Source: Mesostigma viride (lineage: Eukaryota > Streptophyta > Mesostigmatophyceae > Mesostigmatales > Mesostigmataceae). From it: a stretch of DNA of 64,000 nt. Below the pieces are notes generated by a model that was not told the DNA's origin, made no database searches, and saw only the letters and a program-made list of their open reading frames with translations. A program made the position numbers and the translations under genes. The stretch spans positions 18,501 to 82,500 of the forward strand of contig RPFO01000453.1 of the NCBI GenBank assembly GCA_009746045.1. The letters are read 5' to 3'. Positions 1 to 11,475 of the stretch are shown piece by piece; position 1 is the first letter of the stretch; each line of letters opens with the position of its first letter.

Positions 1-300
1 AGGGGACATGCAATCATCACAAGGAGTGGTAACTGCCGGCAGTGCCACCCCATGCAAGACCCCACAAGCCATCCTTGGGTCAAGGGGACATGCAGTCATC
101 ACAAGGAGCGGTAACTGCCGGCAGTTCCACGCCATGCAAGACCCCACAAGCCGTCCTTGCATAAAGGGGACATGCAGTCATCACAAGGAGTGGTAACTGC
201 CGGCAGTGCCACCCCATGCAAGACCCCACAAGCCATCCTTGGGTCAAGGGGACATGCAGTCATCACAAGGAGTGGTAACTGCCGGCAGTGCTACCCCATG
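1..300. repeat. 82-bp tandem repeat, about 3.7 units
   Basis: Units begin at 1, 83, 165 and 247, each opening with AGGGGACATGC and containing GGTAACTGCCGGCAG. The array is broken at about 300 by a LINE 3' end and resumes at 517-583 with a diverged partial unit. The 62-residue open frame across it is a by-product of the repeat. Confidence 0.9.
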
Positions 301-516
301 CGTGTGCAATCCCGCGGGAGGCACGCCAGATAGCTCCCCCTAGGGCAGCGTGCGGCTGCCTAGATAGTTGTTGTAGTTAGAATGCTGTTAGATAGATGTA
401 GTATGTAGCCAATGTAGATAGATTAGACCGGTAGGAATGTTTGCACCCATCCATCCATCCATCGGGGTTAATGCTCCGTGACTCCCCAACGGGAGCACGA
501 GTCTAATTAATTAATT
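300..516 (+). mobile_element. 5'-truncated LINE 3' end (family D)
   Basis: This fragment begins in the last codons of an ORF2 (similar to 22,803-22,847, here with an earlier stop). It continues through a 3' UTR with CATC repeats and the hairpin CTCCC-CAAC-GGGAG, and ends in an ATTAATTAATT tail. It interrupts the 82-bp repeat. The tetranucleotide ATGC on both sides is consistent with a short target duplication. Confidence 0.75.
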
Positions 517-773
517 AATGCAAGAACCCACAAGCCATCCATGCAATCATCACAGGGAGTGGTAACTGCCGGCAGTGCGCGGCCCTAACGTTAATTCCCA
601 CACCCCCTCTGCTAATGTTAGTTTCCACACCCCTCTGCTAACGTTAGTGCCCACCCCCTCGGCTAACGTTAATTCCCACACCCCCTCTGCTAACGTAAGG
701 TCCCACACCCGTCTGCTAACGTAAGTGCCCCTCCCCCCTCTACTATCGTTAATTCCCTCCCCCCTTTACTAAC

Positions 774-1089
774 TGCCTAGCTTTATTTAGTTATGTTGCA
801 CATGCCCATGCAGGGAGTCACTCTCTGCTGAGACGCCATGCCCTAGCTTTTTTGTATAGCTATGCTGATCTTCCCCCCCATGACAGGCTCCCCCTTCGCT
901 GGGCATAGCTTGAAGATCATGGGGATGCAAGTGCCCTGGTGCACCTAGAGCAAGGGTCCTTTACATTCCCACCCTTCCAGGAAGTAGCTTAGAATGTATG
1001 ATAGGCCATATGCCCCTTCTCTGGGCTATGTGCTACATATACTCCCAACGGAGTTATGTTCCTAATTAATTAATTAATTAATTAATTAA
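774..1089 (+). mobile_element. 5'-truncated family A half-LINE 3' end
   Basis: This is the 3' UTR of family A, as in 45,450-45,736. It contains the terminal hairpin ACTCC-CAAC-GGAGT and ends in a long ATTA tail. It is flanked by the 9-bp direct repeat TTTACTAAC (765-773 and 1,090-1,098), the expected result of target-primed insertion into the minisatellite. Confidence 0.9.
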
Positions 1090-1564
1090 TTTACTAACGG
1101 GAGTCAACAGCCCCCTCTGCTAACGTTAGTGCCCCCCCCTCCTTTGCTAACATTAGTTCCCACACCCCTCTGCTAACGTAAGTGCCCTCCCCCCCCTGCT
1201 ATCGTTAATGCCCCACCCCCTTCACTAACGTTATTCCCCAGCCCCCTCTGCTTACGTTAGTGCCCGCGCCCCTTTACAAACTTTAGTGCTCGTGCCCCTC
1301 TGCTATTTAAGTTAGCGCCCCCCCCCTCTGCTATAATTATTTCCCCCCTCTGCTAACTTTAATTCCCACACCCCCTCTGCTATCGTTAGTGCCTGTGCCC
1401 CTTTACTAACGTTACTGCCCAGCCCCCTCTGCTAACGTTAGTGCCCGTGCCCCTTTACTAACGTTAGTGCCCAGCCCCCTCTGATAACATTAGTGCCCGC
1501 GCCCCTTTACAAACTTTAGTGCTCGTGCCCCTCTGCTAACGTTAGCGCCCCCCCCCTCTGCTAT

Positions 1565-2430
1565 CAAAGAGACAACCAGCGCAGGCCAGAAATCGGGAGA
1601 ATCCGGACCATGGTAGCTCGAGCCTGCCGTTATCTTTTCCCGAGTTTTCCGCGTTTTCGAGTCGTTCAGGATGATGAAGATGAATGGTGATGGAAATGTG
1701 TATCCTTGTGCATTGAAATTATGGCTGGCTTACGTGTGGAGCGACTAGATGACCTAGACGGTGGGGCCGGAAACAGCATGCTTGATCAGGGCGTGTGTTT
1801 CTAGCCTAACTGGCCGGGAGTGTCTAGTGGTGAGCACCATTGCTGCGATCGCTCTCCCACCATTTACGAGGAAATACCCGCAAATGGAAAACCACTGAAA
1901 AGGTCTAGCTAGTCAGTCATCACGTTAGCCATGCCATGATTCCAAACGTCCAAGAACTGCACACGGTGCAAAGGCAAAAAGCCGGAGGACAGCACTTTCA
2001 AATGTGCGGCGGGAACCAAAAGCCCGCGGATGCCAGAAAACATCGTGTTGCGGCAGCGACGCGACGATGTGGACAACGAATCCAGTGCCAAGCTCGGAAC
2101 GGCCGCAAAGGAGATCTGGCATCACAGGGTTCAGATGTGCGGAGATACTATGCGATCCAGCCGGTCCACGACCTGTTTGTAGAGCTTGTGCCAAGGGGCA
2201 GCACCGAACAGATGTGGGTGACGTTGCAAAAAACATCGGACTTGACGGAGCATAATGGCTCGGTCATAGTCTTTGACCAGTAAACGCTGCAAAAGTTCAA
2301 CAAGAGTCGTGATGAAATCAACACGATAAGAACAAAGACGGGAAAAACGATGTAACTGAGAAAGAACAACACCATATTTTGCTGTGTGGGAAAGGAGACT
2401 GTGAATATCGGGGTAACGAATAAAAGTATA
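1565..2430 (-). mobile_element. PLE-like retroelement, 5'-truncated copy
   Basis: This is an 866-bp minus-strand copy closely matching 26,748-27,640, the 3' part of the YIDD-type retroelement. Its 3' terminus (GGTTGTCTC on the minus strand) lies at the low-coordinate end. It is inserted in the minisatellite: CTAT occurs on both sides (1,561-1,564 and 2,431-2,434), and an uninterrupted version of the same target is at 1,318-1,335. Only degraded pieces of the RT C-terminal region remain. Confidence 0.8.
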
Positions 2431-2840
2431 CTATAATTATTTCCCCCCTCTGCTAACTTTAATTCCCACACCCCCTATGCTATCGTTAGTGCCCGTGCCC
2501 CTTTACTAACGTTAGTGCCCAGCCCCCTCTGCTAACGTTAGTGCCCGTGCCCCTTTACTAACGTTAGTGCCCCCCCCCTCTGCTATAATTATTTCCCCCC
2601 TCTGCTAACTTTAATTCCCACACCCCCTCTGCTATCGTTAGTGCCCGTGCCCCTTTACTAACGTTAGTGCCCGTGCCCCTTTACTAACGTTAGTGCCCAG
2701 CCCCCTCTGCTAACGTTAGTGCCCGTGCCCCTTCACTAACGTTAGTGCCCGTGCCCCTTCACTAACGTTAGTGCCCGTGCCCCTCTGCTAACGTTATTCC
2801 CCAGCCCCCTCTGCCATCGCTAATGCCCGTGCCCCTTTAT

Positions 2841-3640
2841 ATTTGGACCAGGAACACATCCCACAACTAGGCTCGACTATCCCACAACCAGGAACGTGCA
2901 TCCCACAACCAGGAACAAGTATCCTACAACCACGAACGTGTTTCCCACAACCAGGAACAAGTATCCTACAACCAGGAATGTGCATCCCACAACCAGGAAC
3001 ACATCCCACAACCAAGAACGACTATCCCACAACTAGGAACGTGTATCCCACAACCAGGAACAAGTATCCTACAACCAGGAACGTGCATCCCACAACCAGG
3101 AACACATCCCACAACCAGGAACGACTATCCCACAACTAGGAACGTGTATCCCACAACCAGGAACAAGTATCCTACAACCAGGAACGTGCATCCCACAACC
3201 AGGAACACATCCCACAACCAGGAACGACTATCCCACAACCAGGAACGTGTATCCCACAACCAGGAACAAATATCCTACAACCAGGAACGTGTTTCCCACA
3301 ACCAGGAACAAGTATCCTACAACCATGAACGTGCATCCCACAACCAGGAACACATCCCACAACCAGGAACGACTATCCCACAACCAGGAACGACTATCCC
3401 ACAAGCAGGAACAAGTATCCTACAACCAGGAACGTGTATCCCACAACCACGCTCGACTATCCCACAACCAGGAACATGTATCCCACAACCAGGAACGAAT
3501 TTCCCACCACCAGGAACAAGTATCCCACAACCAGCAACCCATCCCACAACCAGGAAAGTGCATCCCACAACCAGGAACAAGTATCCCAAAACAAGGAACA
3601 CATCCCACAACCAGGAACGTGTATCCCACAACCAGTCGCG
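2841..3640. repeat. 21-bp minisatellite with higher-order units
   Basis: The basic unit is about 21 bp (CCCACAACCAGGAACGTGTAT and variants). Variants are grouped into a higher-order unit of about 100 bp that recurs several times. Because 21 is a multiple of three, all frames stay open and give artefactual PTTRN/VPGCG repeat peptides. Confidence 0.9.
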
Positions 3641-3765
3641 CAGTCGGTCTGAATGACTGGCATTATAACGAGCGTCATATTCGTCTCCGGCTTGGCAGTG
3701 CCGTCATCCTGCATACAAAAAGCACATTGGAGCCAGCACTTTCCCGCGGGTTGTAGCCGATATTC

Positions 3766-3839
3766 CTCGAGCTACCATGGTCCGGATTCTCCCGATTTCT
3801 GGCCTGCGCTGGTTGTCTCCTTGATAGTCCTCCATGCAG
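3766..3839 (+). mobile_element. 74-bp PLE-like 3' terminus
   Basis: This is the extreme 3' end of the PLE-like family (CTCGAGCTACCATGG to GGTTGTCTCC plus 15 extra bases). It is flanked by the 8-bp direct repeat CGATATTC at 3,758-3,765 and 3,840-3,847. It is inverted relative to the copy at 1,565-2,430. Confidence 0.8.
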
Positions 3840-3847
3840 CGATATTC

Positions 3848-5759
3848 ACCAATGCGCTATCAATAAACAAGTCGACACCGGGTATGTAAAAAAAGCACGC
3901 TGCTGGCCACGACGGTCACGGCGATGATGAACGACAATAACAAGAACGCCTAATAGCAGGCGTCATACAAACTAGAACAGACTGGAACAACTACTTACCC
4001 GGTCGTCTGTGATCTTGACACAGAGCCTGGTTTACAAGGAAGCGAGGGAAACCGGCCACTATGAGCACCCCTACTTAACCCACATAATGAAGGTTAGGAA
4101 TCCTCCCCATCATGCTAACCGTAGACTCGGTGAAACGCCCCATGCTACAAATACGATAGCCCAGCAACGACTACTTGCGGCCATCACCTTGTCCAGTTCT
4201 GGCTGGCTGTGCGGCGGTAATTTTACAAGTTTAAAAATGTTACGCTGCACCAGTCTGTGCTTTTTTACGTAGTACCAGTGTAGTGTAGAAATCTGCCAAA
4301 GAGCAAACGCCCAAAGCCAACTTCGAAGACGCCCAAAGCCCAATTCCAAGACGCCCGAAGCCCAAAGGCGGGCGAGTCTGGCGCGGCGCCGGCCATTGGG
4401 CCCCGGAATAAGAAATCCCAGCCGAAGGTCACAAATTTCACGTGCACGGTGCGCGCACCCCTTGCGGAAGTGGCCATGGCGACTGCGTTCAGGCGAAACT
4501 ACCACACTAGGGCAGGCGAAATGCAAAAATTTTACTCGAATCTTAAAGGAGATGAGTTTATGATGTTAGTTTGTGGCGGAAATCAGCTGGTTTACAATAT
4601 CGCTGTTGTTTTTTTATGCCATCGGCATGGGGGGTAATCTGAATTTTTTGGTCGCGCGGAATGAAATAGAATTCATGATAGCGGCTGTAAAATAGCGGTT
4701 TTGGGGGCTGTTCTGACCTTGAAGCAGGCATTAATATCGGTTGCATCGAATTCTAAACCGAGCTGGTGCTTTTTGCCAGATTTTCGGCCATTATCGGTAA
4801 GTAATTGTTCAGACCTGCGCAGTGCGTGTCTGACCTGTCCATGGAAGAACGGCTGTTGTTGCGCGCCTGGGCGAGGGATTTACGAGGGCAAGGTACAGAT
4901 TTGTCGCGAACGTTATCTGCTATCGGTGCTTTCTTCTATGAGCTCATCGTTCGAGGTTTTTTGCGTTCTTTTTGGGCAGTTTCCGCCAGCTAGCTCGCCG
5001 TCGCTTGCCGTTGTGTTGTCGAATACCTGGCAGCTTTAGATTGTTTTCGTTGATGTCGTGATCAGGGCCGCTTCAGTCGCAGCCTATAGCTCTTCGGGAA
5101 GGTATAAGGCATTTCATAAAACGTGTTCTGGCAAGGATGTTGTGCGTATGGACGCTTCTTGTTGTTTGAGAGTGACGCACCCTCTCCTCACAGGCCGCAG
5201 CGGCATCACAGCGCTCATGCGGTGAAGGGCCGCCAATGGTTTCTTTGCATTTTATCGTGCAGGGATGGAAGTGTTATAGTGATGATGATGTTGGAGATAT
5301 TGCATTTGTGTGACTGCATGTAGATAGCTGGCACCAATGGTTGTTTGAGCTTTCCTTTGTTATGATGATGTGACAAGACTACAATGTGCTGAGCCAACCA
5401 TGGTTGACATGCATGACTGCATGCAAGCTATATATACCATGTTCTTACTTGGTTCCTTGCCCTCCATAGTCCCAGTTTGTCATCCATGCCGGGGAGGACA
5501 GTTTAGGAGGTGTTGTTGTGTTGATTAGCTTGGTTGGCATCAACCTTACACTCTAACCTGGGAGAAACATAGGAAATGCCGCTTAGGCATGTTAGGGCTA
5601 CCATCGTCAAGGCTATGCACATATTTACAAGGCTGGCCATGCTGGAGGGATGATGAAGACATATGAGGTGCGTGGCCACCCCTTTGTACTTTGTAAACAT
5701 ACTCTGCATGGTTTTGGTGCATGTTGGATGGCATATTAAGTGGCACTGTGGGGTTACTA
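3848..5759. other. No gene recognised
   Basis: Only short open frames occur, with no recognisable domain. A short degenerate repeat around GACGCCCAAAGCCCAA lies near 4,300-4,370. Nothing else is supported. Confidence 0.6.
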
Positions 5760-6240
5760 ACTTACTGAGTGGTCCTTAGCGCCTTGTCATGTGGTCATAT
5801 AGGAAACCCATCAACTTGAGCAGTTCTTGTCGCAATGACCCCCCACATTGAGCATGCGTTGCCGTCAGCGTGCAAGAGTTGATTATGTGTGCTTTGGTCA
5901 GTTTGCAGATGTCTTTGATGAAGAAGGAGGTGCTAGTGTGGCTAAATGGTTACTCTAATTTCCTTGTAGCGTCTACATGGGTGGCCGTCTTGGAATGGTT
6001 GTAACTTGGGCAGTTCTTGTCAGAATGGCGTCAAACCTTGAACATAGGAGGTACCATATGTGCAGAGAATGGTAGTATGTGGTTTGGCCAGTTTTCATGA
6101 GGCTTAGATGTATAAAGGGGTGTTAGTGTGGTTAAATACTAGCTAAAACCTCCCTTAGCTTCGTCACAGGTGGCAATCTAGGAATATCCATCAAATAGGG
6201 CTGCGCTTGTCAGAATGACCTGAAAATTTGGGGCTGCATG
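5760..6240. repeat. Degenerate ~190-bp tandem repeat, 2-3 units
   Basis: GCAGTTCTTGTC plus AATGAC/AATGGC recurs at about 5,821, 6,013 and 6,202. GCTAGTGTGGCTAAATGG recurs at about 5,930 and 6,120. The repeats are old and diverged, without coding potential. Confidence 0.7.
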
Positions 6241-6700
6241 TCCCCCAACCTCTAGTATTTGGGAATATATGATTTGGCCCTATTCCATGTGTTTATGATT
6301 TGATAATTTTTTTTTTCATAAAAAAAGTACCCTTTTTCCGGGAAAATCCATCAATGTGTGTAAACATGATTATTTTGTGCTCAAAATTAGGTAGCATTTC
6401 TCAAAAGTCAGGGAACTATATGGGAATATATGATTTGGTCCCAATATGTTTGCCCACTGCCCTAGGAAAAATGTGACTAGAATAGCGTCTTTTTCTATTT
6501 TTAGCGCGTTACCGGTGCCCTGTGGGGGCTAGTACCCCCCCCAAGTGGCTGGAAATTTTTTTTTAAATCATATTAATGGTCCCCAATCATCATTGGATTT
6601 TTAGCACATGCATAGGTATGGTTTCCAGAAAAGTGCCCTTTAGGGGTGTCCCCTCCCCTTAATTAAGGGGAGGGTCCCATAGAAATATATCAAAACTTAC
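6241..6700. other. AT-rich stretch, no gene seen
   Basis: The sequence contains poly-T/poly-A runs and no open frame of note. It forms the left flank of the dimeric repeat element. Confidence 0.6.
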
Positions 6701-6710
6701 CCCCCCTAAT

Positions 6711-7392
6711 TTTCTGATCAGACACTCCGCAAAGGTGAAAACCTTTGCGTTCAGTGCCGGGCCGCGGAAAACGCGGAAAACGCGATCTGCAAATGAATCC
6801 GACCGGAATCGAACTGGGGACCTCTCGCACCAATTTTGCTGACTATAGGACGGACGTCTCCGGTTACCATGGCATCGCCAACTTACACCTACAGTCATCC
6901 GCAAAAGTTCTCCTTTCCGGGGAGTGATGCAAGCCTTTCGGATTTGGTACTAGATAAATCACTCGAGATCTGTGTGTAGGAGTACTACACACGTGTCTGC
7001 ACGCGAGACTTGTTCAGTCTCGCACCGTGAGACGGGCTGAACACGGCTGAATCCTTCTTTAGAAGGGGGCGTAGCCGGTACTATCGAAATCAGCCAAGCG
7101 TATATTCTGATCAGACACTCCGCAAAGGTGAAAACCTTTGCGTTCAGTGCCGGGCCGCGGAAAACGCGGAAAACGCGATCTGCAAATGAATCCGACCGGA
7201 ATCGAACTGGGGACCTCTCGCACCAATTTTGCTGACTATAGGACGGACGTCTCCGGTTACCATGGCATCGCCAACTTACACCTACAGTCATCCGCAAAAG
7301 TTCTCCTTTCCGGGGAGTGATGCAAGCCTTTCGGATTTGGTACTAGATAAATCACTCGAGATCTGTGTGTAGGAGTACTACACACGTGTCTG
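6711..7392 (-). mobile_element. Dimeric tRNA-like element with identical direct repeats
   Basis: Two 288-bp direct repeats (6,712-6,999 and 7,105-7,392), with no difference found by eye, flank a 105-bp middle. The middle starts with a hairpin (GCGAGAC / GTCTCGC). The whole is bounded by the 10-bp direct repeat CCCCCCTAAT (6,701-6,710 and 7,393-7,402). On the minus strand each repeat contains a B-box-like AGTTCGATTCC in a short tRNA-like context, with 6 of 7 acceptor-stem pairs possible. It could be a dimeric tRNA-derived SINE, or a TRIM-type miniature LTR element. The long TSD and absence of clean TG...CA ends favour the former. The repeats imply a recent insertion. Confidence 0.65.
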
Positions 7393-7402
7393 CCCCCCTA
7401 AT

Positions 7403-7731
7403 AACTACAGAAATGCAACTGACAACCACTGAATGATGTTTGGGGACCATAAACATGATGTTTGGGCATGCATACCACCATGACTTGTTGGGGGTACTAC
7501 CCCCAGCCATACACCGGCGATCAGAATACACCGGCTATGAGCTAAAAATAGAAAAAAACGCTGTCCGGGGCACATCTTGCCCAGAACAGCACGGGAGAAC
7601 CAGTTGCATGAAAAAAGCACAACCCATATAAAAATGTCATGGGACATCGTTTCTACCTAATTGGATCAACAAAATCAGCACATCCCTTTGAATTATTAAT
7701 TTTTGGGCCAAAAATACGCTTTTTTAGGCGG
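7403..7731. other. No gene recognised
   Basis: Spacer between the dimeric repeat and the family A complex. Short open frames only. Confidence 0.6.
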
Positions 7732-8017
7732 GGCGTCCCCATTAATTAATTAATTAATTAGGAACATAACTCCGTTGGGAGTATATGTAGCACATAGCCC
7801 TGAGAAGGGGCATATGAGCCTATAATACATTCTAAGCTACTTCCTGCAAGGGTGGGAATGTAAACAACACTTGCTCTAGGTGCACCAGGGCACCCGCACC
7901 CTCATGGTCTATCACGCTATGCCCGGGTAAGGGGGGAGCATGCCTGTGAGGGGGAAGATCATCATGGCTATTCAAGAGCTATGGCATGGCTTCTCAGCAG
8001 AGAGTGACTCCCTGCAT

Positions 8018-10018
8018 TGAATTGAATTGAATTGTAACATAACTCCGTTGGGAGTATATGTAGCACATAGCCCTTGAGAGGGGGCATATGGCCTATCATA
8101 CATCCTAAGCTACTTCCTGCAAGGGTGGGGATGTAAAGGACCCTTGCTCTAGGTGCACCAGGGCACTTGCATCCCCATGATCTTCAAGCTATGCCCAGCG
8201 AAGGGGGAGCCTGTCATGGGGGGGAAGATCAGCATAGCTATACAAAAAGGCTAGGGCATGGCGTCTCAGCAGAGAGTTACTCCCTGCATGGGCACAACAT
8301 AGCTAAATAAAGCTAGGCATCATCTGGAGTGTGGCACATCATAGGCACACATGTACATGATTAAATAAAGCGTGTGGCTTAGCTAGGGTAGTGCCTCTAG
8401 GAGGCGTACATGTACATGGCCACGGTCTATCTATTCTACACTACTACTGCTGTATTCCCCTAAGCTGGGGCGTCTGGAGTCGTTGGGGCCGCGGGGGTCG
8501 CCTGCCAGGGCTTGTGGCCGACGTAGATGGCCGCCCCCTTCCAGTACACCGGCTGCCCCGCCTTGGTCTGCCGGAGCTGGAGGTAGATGGGCCATAGCTC
8601 CCGTCGCCGTTGTTGCTGCGCCAGGGTCAAGTCGTCGTCAAGGGTGAAGAGAGTCTTCTCGAGCCGCTTGCGGCGTCGGAGAAAAGAAATCTTGTCCGCC
8701 GGGGTCTTAAAGGTGAGAAGGAGCGGGGGCGGCCCTGCCTTACCCCGCGCGCGGGGAAGGCGGTGGGCGACCAGGTCGATCTCACCAGTAAGGCCCATGC
8801 GACTAAGAATTTCTCTCTCAAACGCACGTGCAAGCTTCTCGGAATTCTCACCTTCCTCCATGTCGAGGTTCTTGACAATGACGTTAAGGCTGCGCTTGGC
8901 AAGCTCGGCCTCCTCGCGGAGGTCAAGCGTCTGCCGCTGGAGCTGGGCTGCGACGGCGGAGGTGGTGGAGGTGGTGTGCTGCTTAAGCATGTCCGCCCAG
9001 GTCGTGATGGGAGGAGCATCGCCGGCCAGGCCAGCAGAGGCTGGCTTGGCGGCAATGTCCTTCACCGCCTGGGCGGTGAGGCCCGCGGTGTTCTGCAGGA
9101 CCTCGATAGCGATGGCATTATCCTTAAGACGTTGGTCAATGTCGCGGAGCTGGGCGGTGATGGAGTCGGTGGAGGCGGAGGGGGGGGGGTGGAGGCGAGG
9201 AGGGTGGCGGTGGCGGTGGGGATGGTGGGGAGCTCAGCAGCCAGCGTGCGACCCACAGCTGCCACATCTGCAGCTAGGGGCGTCACGTGCTGTGAGATGG
9301 TTTCTTGGAGGTGGAGGAGGAAGGTGGATTCGGTCAAGGGGGAGGGGGTCCAGAGGTCCGTGACAGAGCGGTCAAGGATGGAAAAGAGGGCGGCGAGCTG
9401 AAGACGGGGGCGAGACCAGCGGGCCAGGTTCTCAGGTCGGTGAGTAAACCGGCCGTCAGGTCCAGGGCGGAGGCGGTAATGGCTGTGAAGGCGCTGGCAC
9501 AGGTCGAAAATGGAGGCGTATGACCCATAAAACACGAGCTCCAGTATCTTGATGGGTGGCATGTCGAAAAAGCCGGGTCTGGCACCGTCGAAGGTGGAAA
9601 ATAACCCGTCAACGTCAAAGTCGCGCTCAGACCAGCTTGGTTCGGTTGGGCGGCTGCGTTTTGGCTCGGGCGAGGCTGAGGGCGAGGCAGGAAGCCCGGG
9701 AGGGTGCTGGGCGACAACCAGTGCGCGACTAGGGTCACCACCGCCTTCCGGCCCTGCTGATGGCGAAGCTGCAGCCGGAGCTGCAGACGTATTTTCATTG
9801 CCGAGCGCAGCCGTCAGGCTGCGTTGCGTCGATGGGCGTTTGCTCATCGTATATTGCGTAATAGCGTCGGAAAATTATATCAGCATGTGCGTCGTAGAAA
9901 GACGCGGCGATTGTGATATTCACGGCTAAATTCGGTGCTCAAACGTGAAAGTTATGAGCTCCGCCGTCAGCCATGGCTACCTCGTGGCTCGTGGCTCGTG
10001 GCTCGTGGCTGTATTATT
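8018..10018 (-). mobile_element. Full-length family A half-LINE nested in an A copy
   Basis: This 2.0-kb element runs from the 5' subrepeats (CCACGAGCCACGAG units, high-coordinate end) through ORF1 and a 3' UTR to an AATTCAATTC-type tail. It is flanked by the 10-bp direct repeat CTCCCTGCAT (8,008-8,017 and 10,019-10,028). The target was the 3' UTR of another family A copy. No ORF2 lies between ORF1 and the 3' end. Confidence 0.9.
8460..9847 (-). pseudogene. LINE ORF1 protein, one frameshift
   Basis: ORF1 of the nested family A copy. It starts at ATG 9,847 (MSKRPSTQRSLTAALG) and reads about 230 residues, with a Ser/Pro-rich N-terminus and a conserved middle region. It leaves frame in a homopolymer C tract near 9,180-9,190. 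The other frame continues with a coiled-coil-like segment (LRDIDQRLKDNAIAIEVLQN), an RRM-like part (VIVKNL and LLLTFK) and the C-terminal signature FTLDDDLTLAQQQRRRELWP, ending at 8,460. This order matches L1-type ORF1 proteins, which coat LINE RNA as trimers and act as chaperones. The single slip in a homopolymer could be a recent mutation or a sequencing error. Confidence 0.8.
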
Positions 10019-10193
10019 CTCCCTGCATGGGCACAGCATTACTAAATAAGGCTAGGCATCGTCTGGAGTGTGGCACATCATAGGCACACATGTACATGAC
10101 TAAAAAGGCTAGGCCTCAGCTGGTATAGTGCTTGTATTAGGCGGGCATGTACAAGGCCACTGTCTAACTATTCTACACTACTGCTGTATTCCC

Positions 10194-11464
10194 CTAGGCT
10201 GGGGCTGGAGTTGCTGGGGCCGCGGTGGTCGAGGGGGTCGCTTGCCAGGGCTTGTGGCCGACGTAGATGGCCGCCCCCTTCCAGTACACCGGCTGGCCCG
10301 CCTTGGTCTGCCGGAGCTGGAGGTAGATGGGCCATAGCTCCCGTCGCCGTTGTTGCTGTGCCAGGGTCAAGTCGTCGTCAAGGGTGAAGAGAGTCTTCTC
10401 GAGCCGCTTGCGGCGTCTGAGAAAAGAAATCTTGTCCGCCGGGGTCTTAAAGGTGAGAAGGAGCGGGGGCGGCCCTGCCTTACCCGCGCGCGGGAAGGCG
10501 GTGGGCGGCCAGCTCGATCTCACCAGTAAGGCCCATGCGATCAAGGATTTCTCTCTCAAAAGCACGCGCAAGCTTCTCGGAATTCTCACCTTCCTCCATC
10601 TTGAGATTCTTGACAATGACGTAGAGGCTGCGCTTGGCGAGCTCGGCCTCCTCGCGGAGGTCGAGCGTCTGCCGCTGGAGCTGGGCTGCGACGGCGGAGG
10701 TGGTGGAGGTGGTATGTTGCTTAAGCATGTCCGCCCAGGTCGTGATGGGAGGAGCATCGCCGGCCAGGCCAGCCGGGGCTGGCTTGGCGGCAATGTCCTT
10801 CACTGCCTGGGCGGTGAGGCCGGCTGTGTTCTGCAAGACCTCGATAGCGATTGCATTATCCTTGAGGCGCTGGTCGATGTCGCGGAGCTGGGCGGTGATG
10901 GAGTCGGTGGAGGCGGAGGGGGGGGGGGGCCGGTGGAGGCGAGGAGGGTGGCGGTGGCGGTGGGGATGGTGGGGAGCTCAGCAGCCAGCGTGCCGCCAAG
11001 TGCCGCCACATCTGCGGCAAGAGGGGTCACGTGCTGCTCGAAAGCTTCCTTGAGGATGGTGCGGATGGAGGCTTCGGAGGGGAAGGGGGGCGGTTTGGGA
11101 GCCCAGATCTCGGATTCGGAGCGTCCAACAAGGGAGCAGAGGGCGAAGCGTTGAAGCTAAGTTGGGGCGAGGCATGCGGTGAATGATGGGGAGAGCCTCG
11201 GCGGGGTCGACAAGCCTGCCGTCACCAGGCCAGCGGCCACGGTTGTGGGACGTGAGGTACACGCACAGGGCTAGAAGCGAGGCGTGATTGCCGTAATAAA
11301 AGTCTTCCATAATCCAACCGGGGCTGCGCTGCCAGAAGTCGGGGCTGTTGACGTCAAAGGAGCGCTCTTCCCAGGGCGGCTCAGCAGAGCGACTGCGCTT
11401 AGGTTCAGGCGAGGCTGATGGCGAGGCGAGCCCGGGAGGCTGGGCGAGCACCAGTGCACTACTA
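10194..11464 (-). pseudogene. LINE ORF1 remnant (older family A copy)
   Basis: The C-terminal half is open and similar to the neighbouring copy (VIVKNLKMEEGENSEKLARA, then the same FTLDDDLTLAQQQRRRELWP signature). It is frameshifted at the poly-C tract near 10,920 and again near 11,150-11,280. The N-terminus is missing because of 5' truncation at 11,464. Not functional. Confidence 0.8.
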
Positions 11465-11475
11465 GGCGTCCCCAT

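Larger units (their letters stand above)
583..2840. repeat. Degenerate ~26-bp minisatellite (three blocks)
   Basis: Blocks at 583-764, 1,099-1,560 and 2,431-2,840 consist of diverged units around CTAACGTTAGTGCCC followed by a C-rich stretch and CTCTG or CTTTA. Two retroelement insertions (774-1,089 and 1,565-2,430) split one original array. No coding potential is seen. Confidence 0.85.
7743..11464 (-). mobile_element. Older family A half-LINE, split by a younger copy
   Basis: The 3' tail and 3' UTR (7,743-8,017) are continuous with 10,029-11,464 once the nested copy at 8,018-10,018 is removed. The pair is bounded by the 11-bp direct repeat GGCGTCCCCAT (7,732-7,742 and 11,465-11,475). The element is 5'-truncated within ORF1. 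Confidence 0.85.

Noticed and set aside
2843-3756. Repeat proteins with PTTRN or VPGCG motifs
   Set aside because: The 21-bp repeat is a multiple of three, so all frames remain open. Both strands are equally 'coding' and there is no gene context.
6790-6930. Functional tRNA gene
   Set aside because: Only the T-arm/B-box half is recognisable, the predicted body is about 59 nt without a proper anticodon arm, and it lies in a repeated element.
8587-9401. Plus-strand Gly/Arg/Val-rich open frames of about 260 residues
   Set aside because: Antisense shadows of the GC-rich LINE ORF1, also seen opposite the other ORF1 copies.
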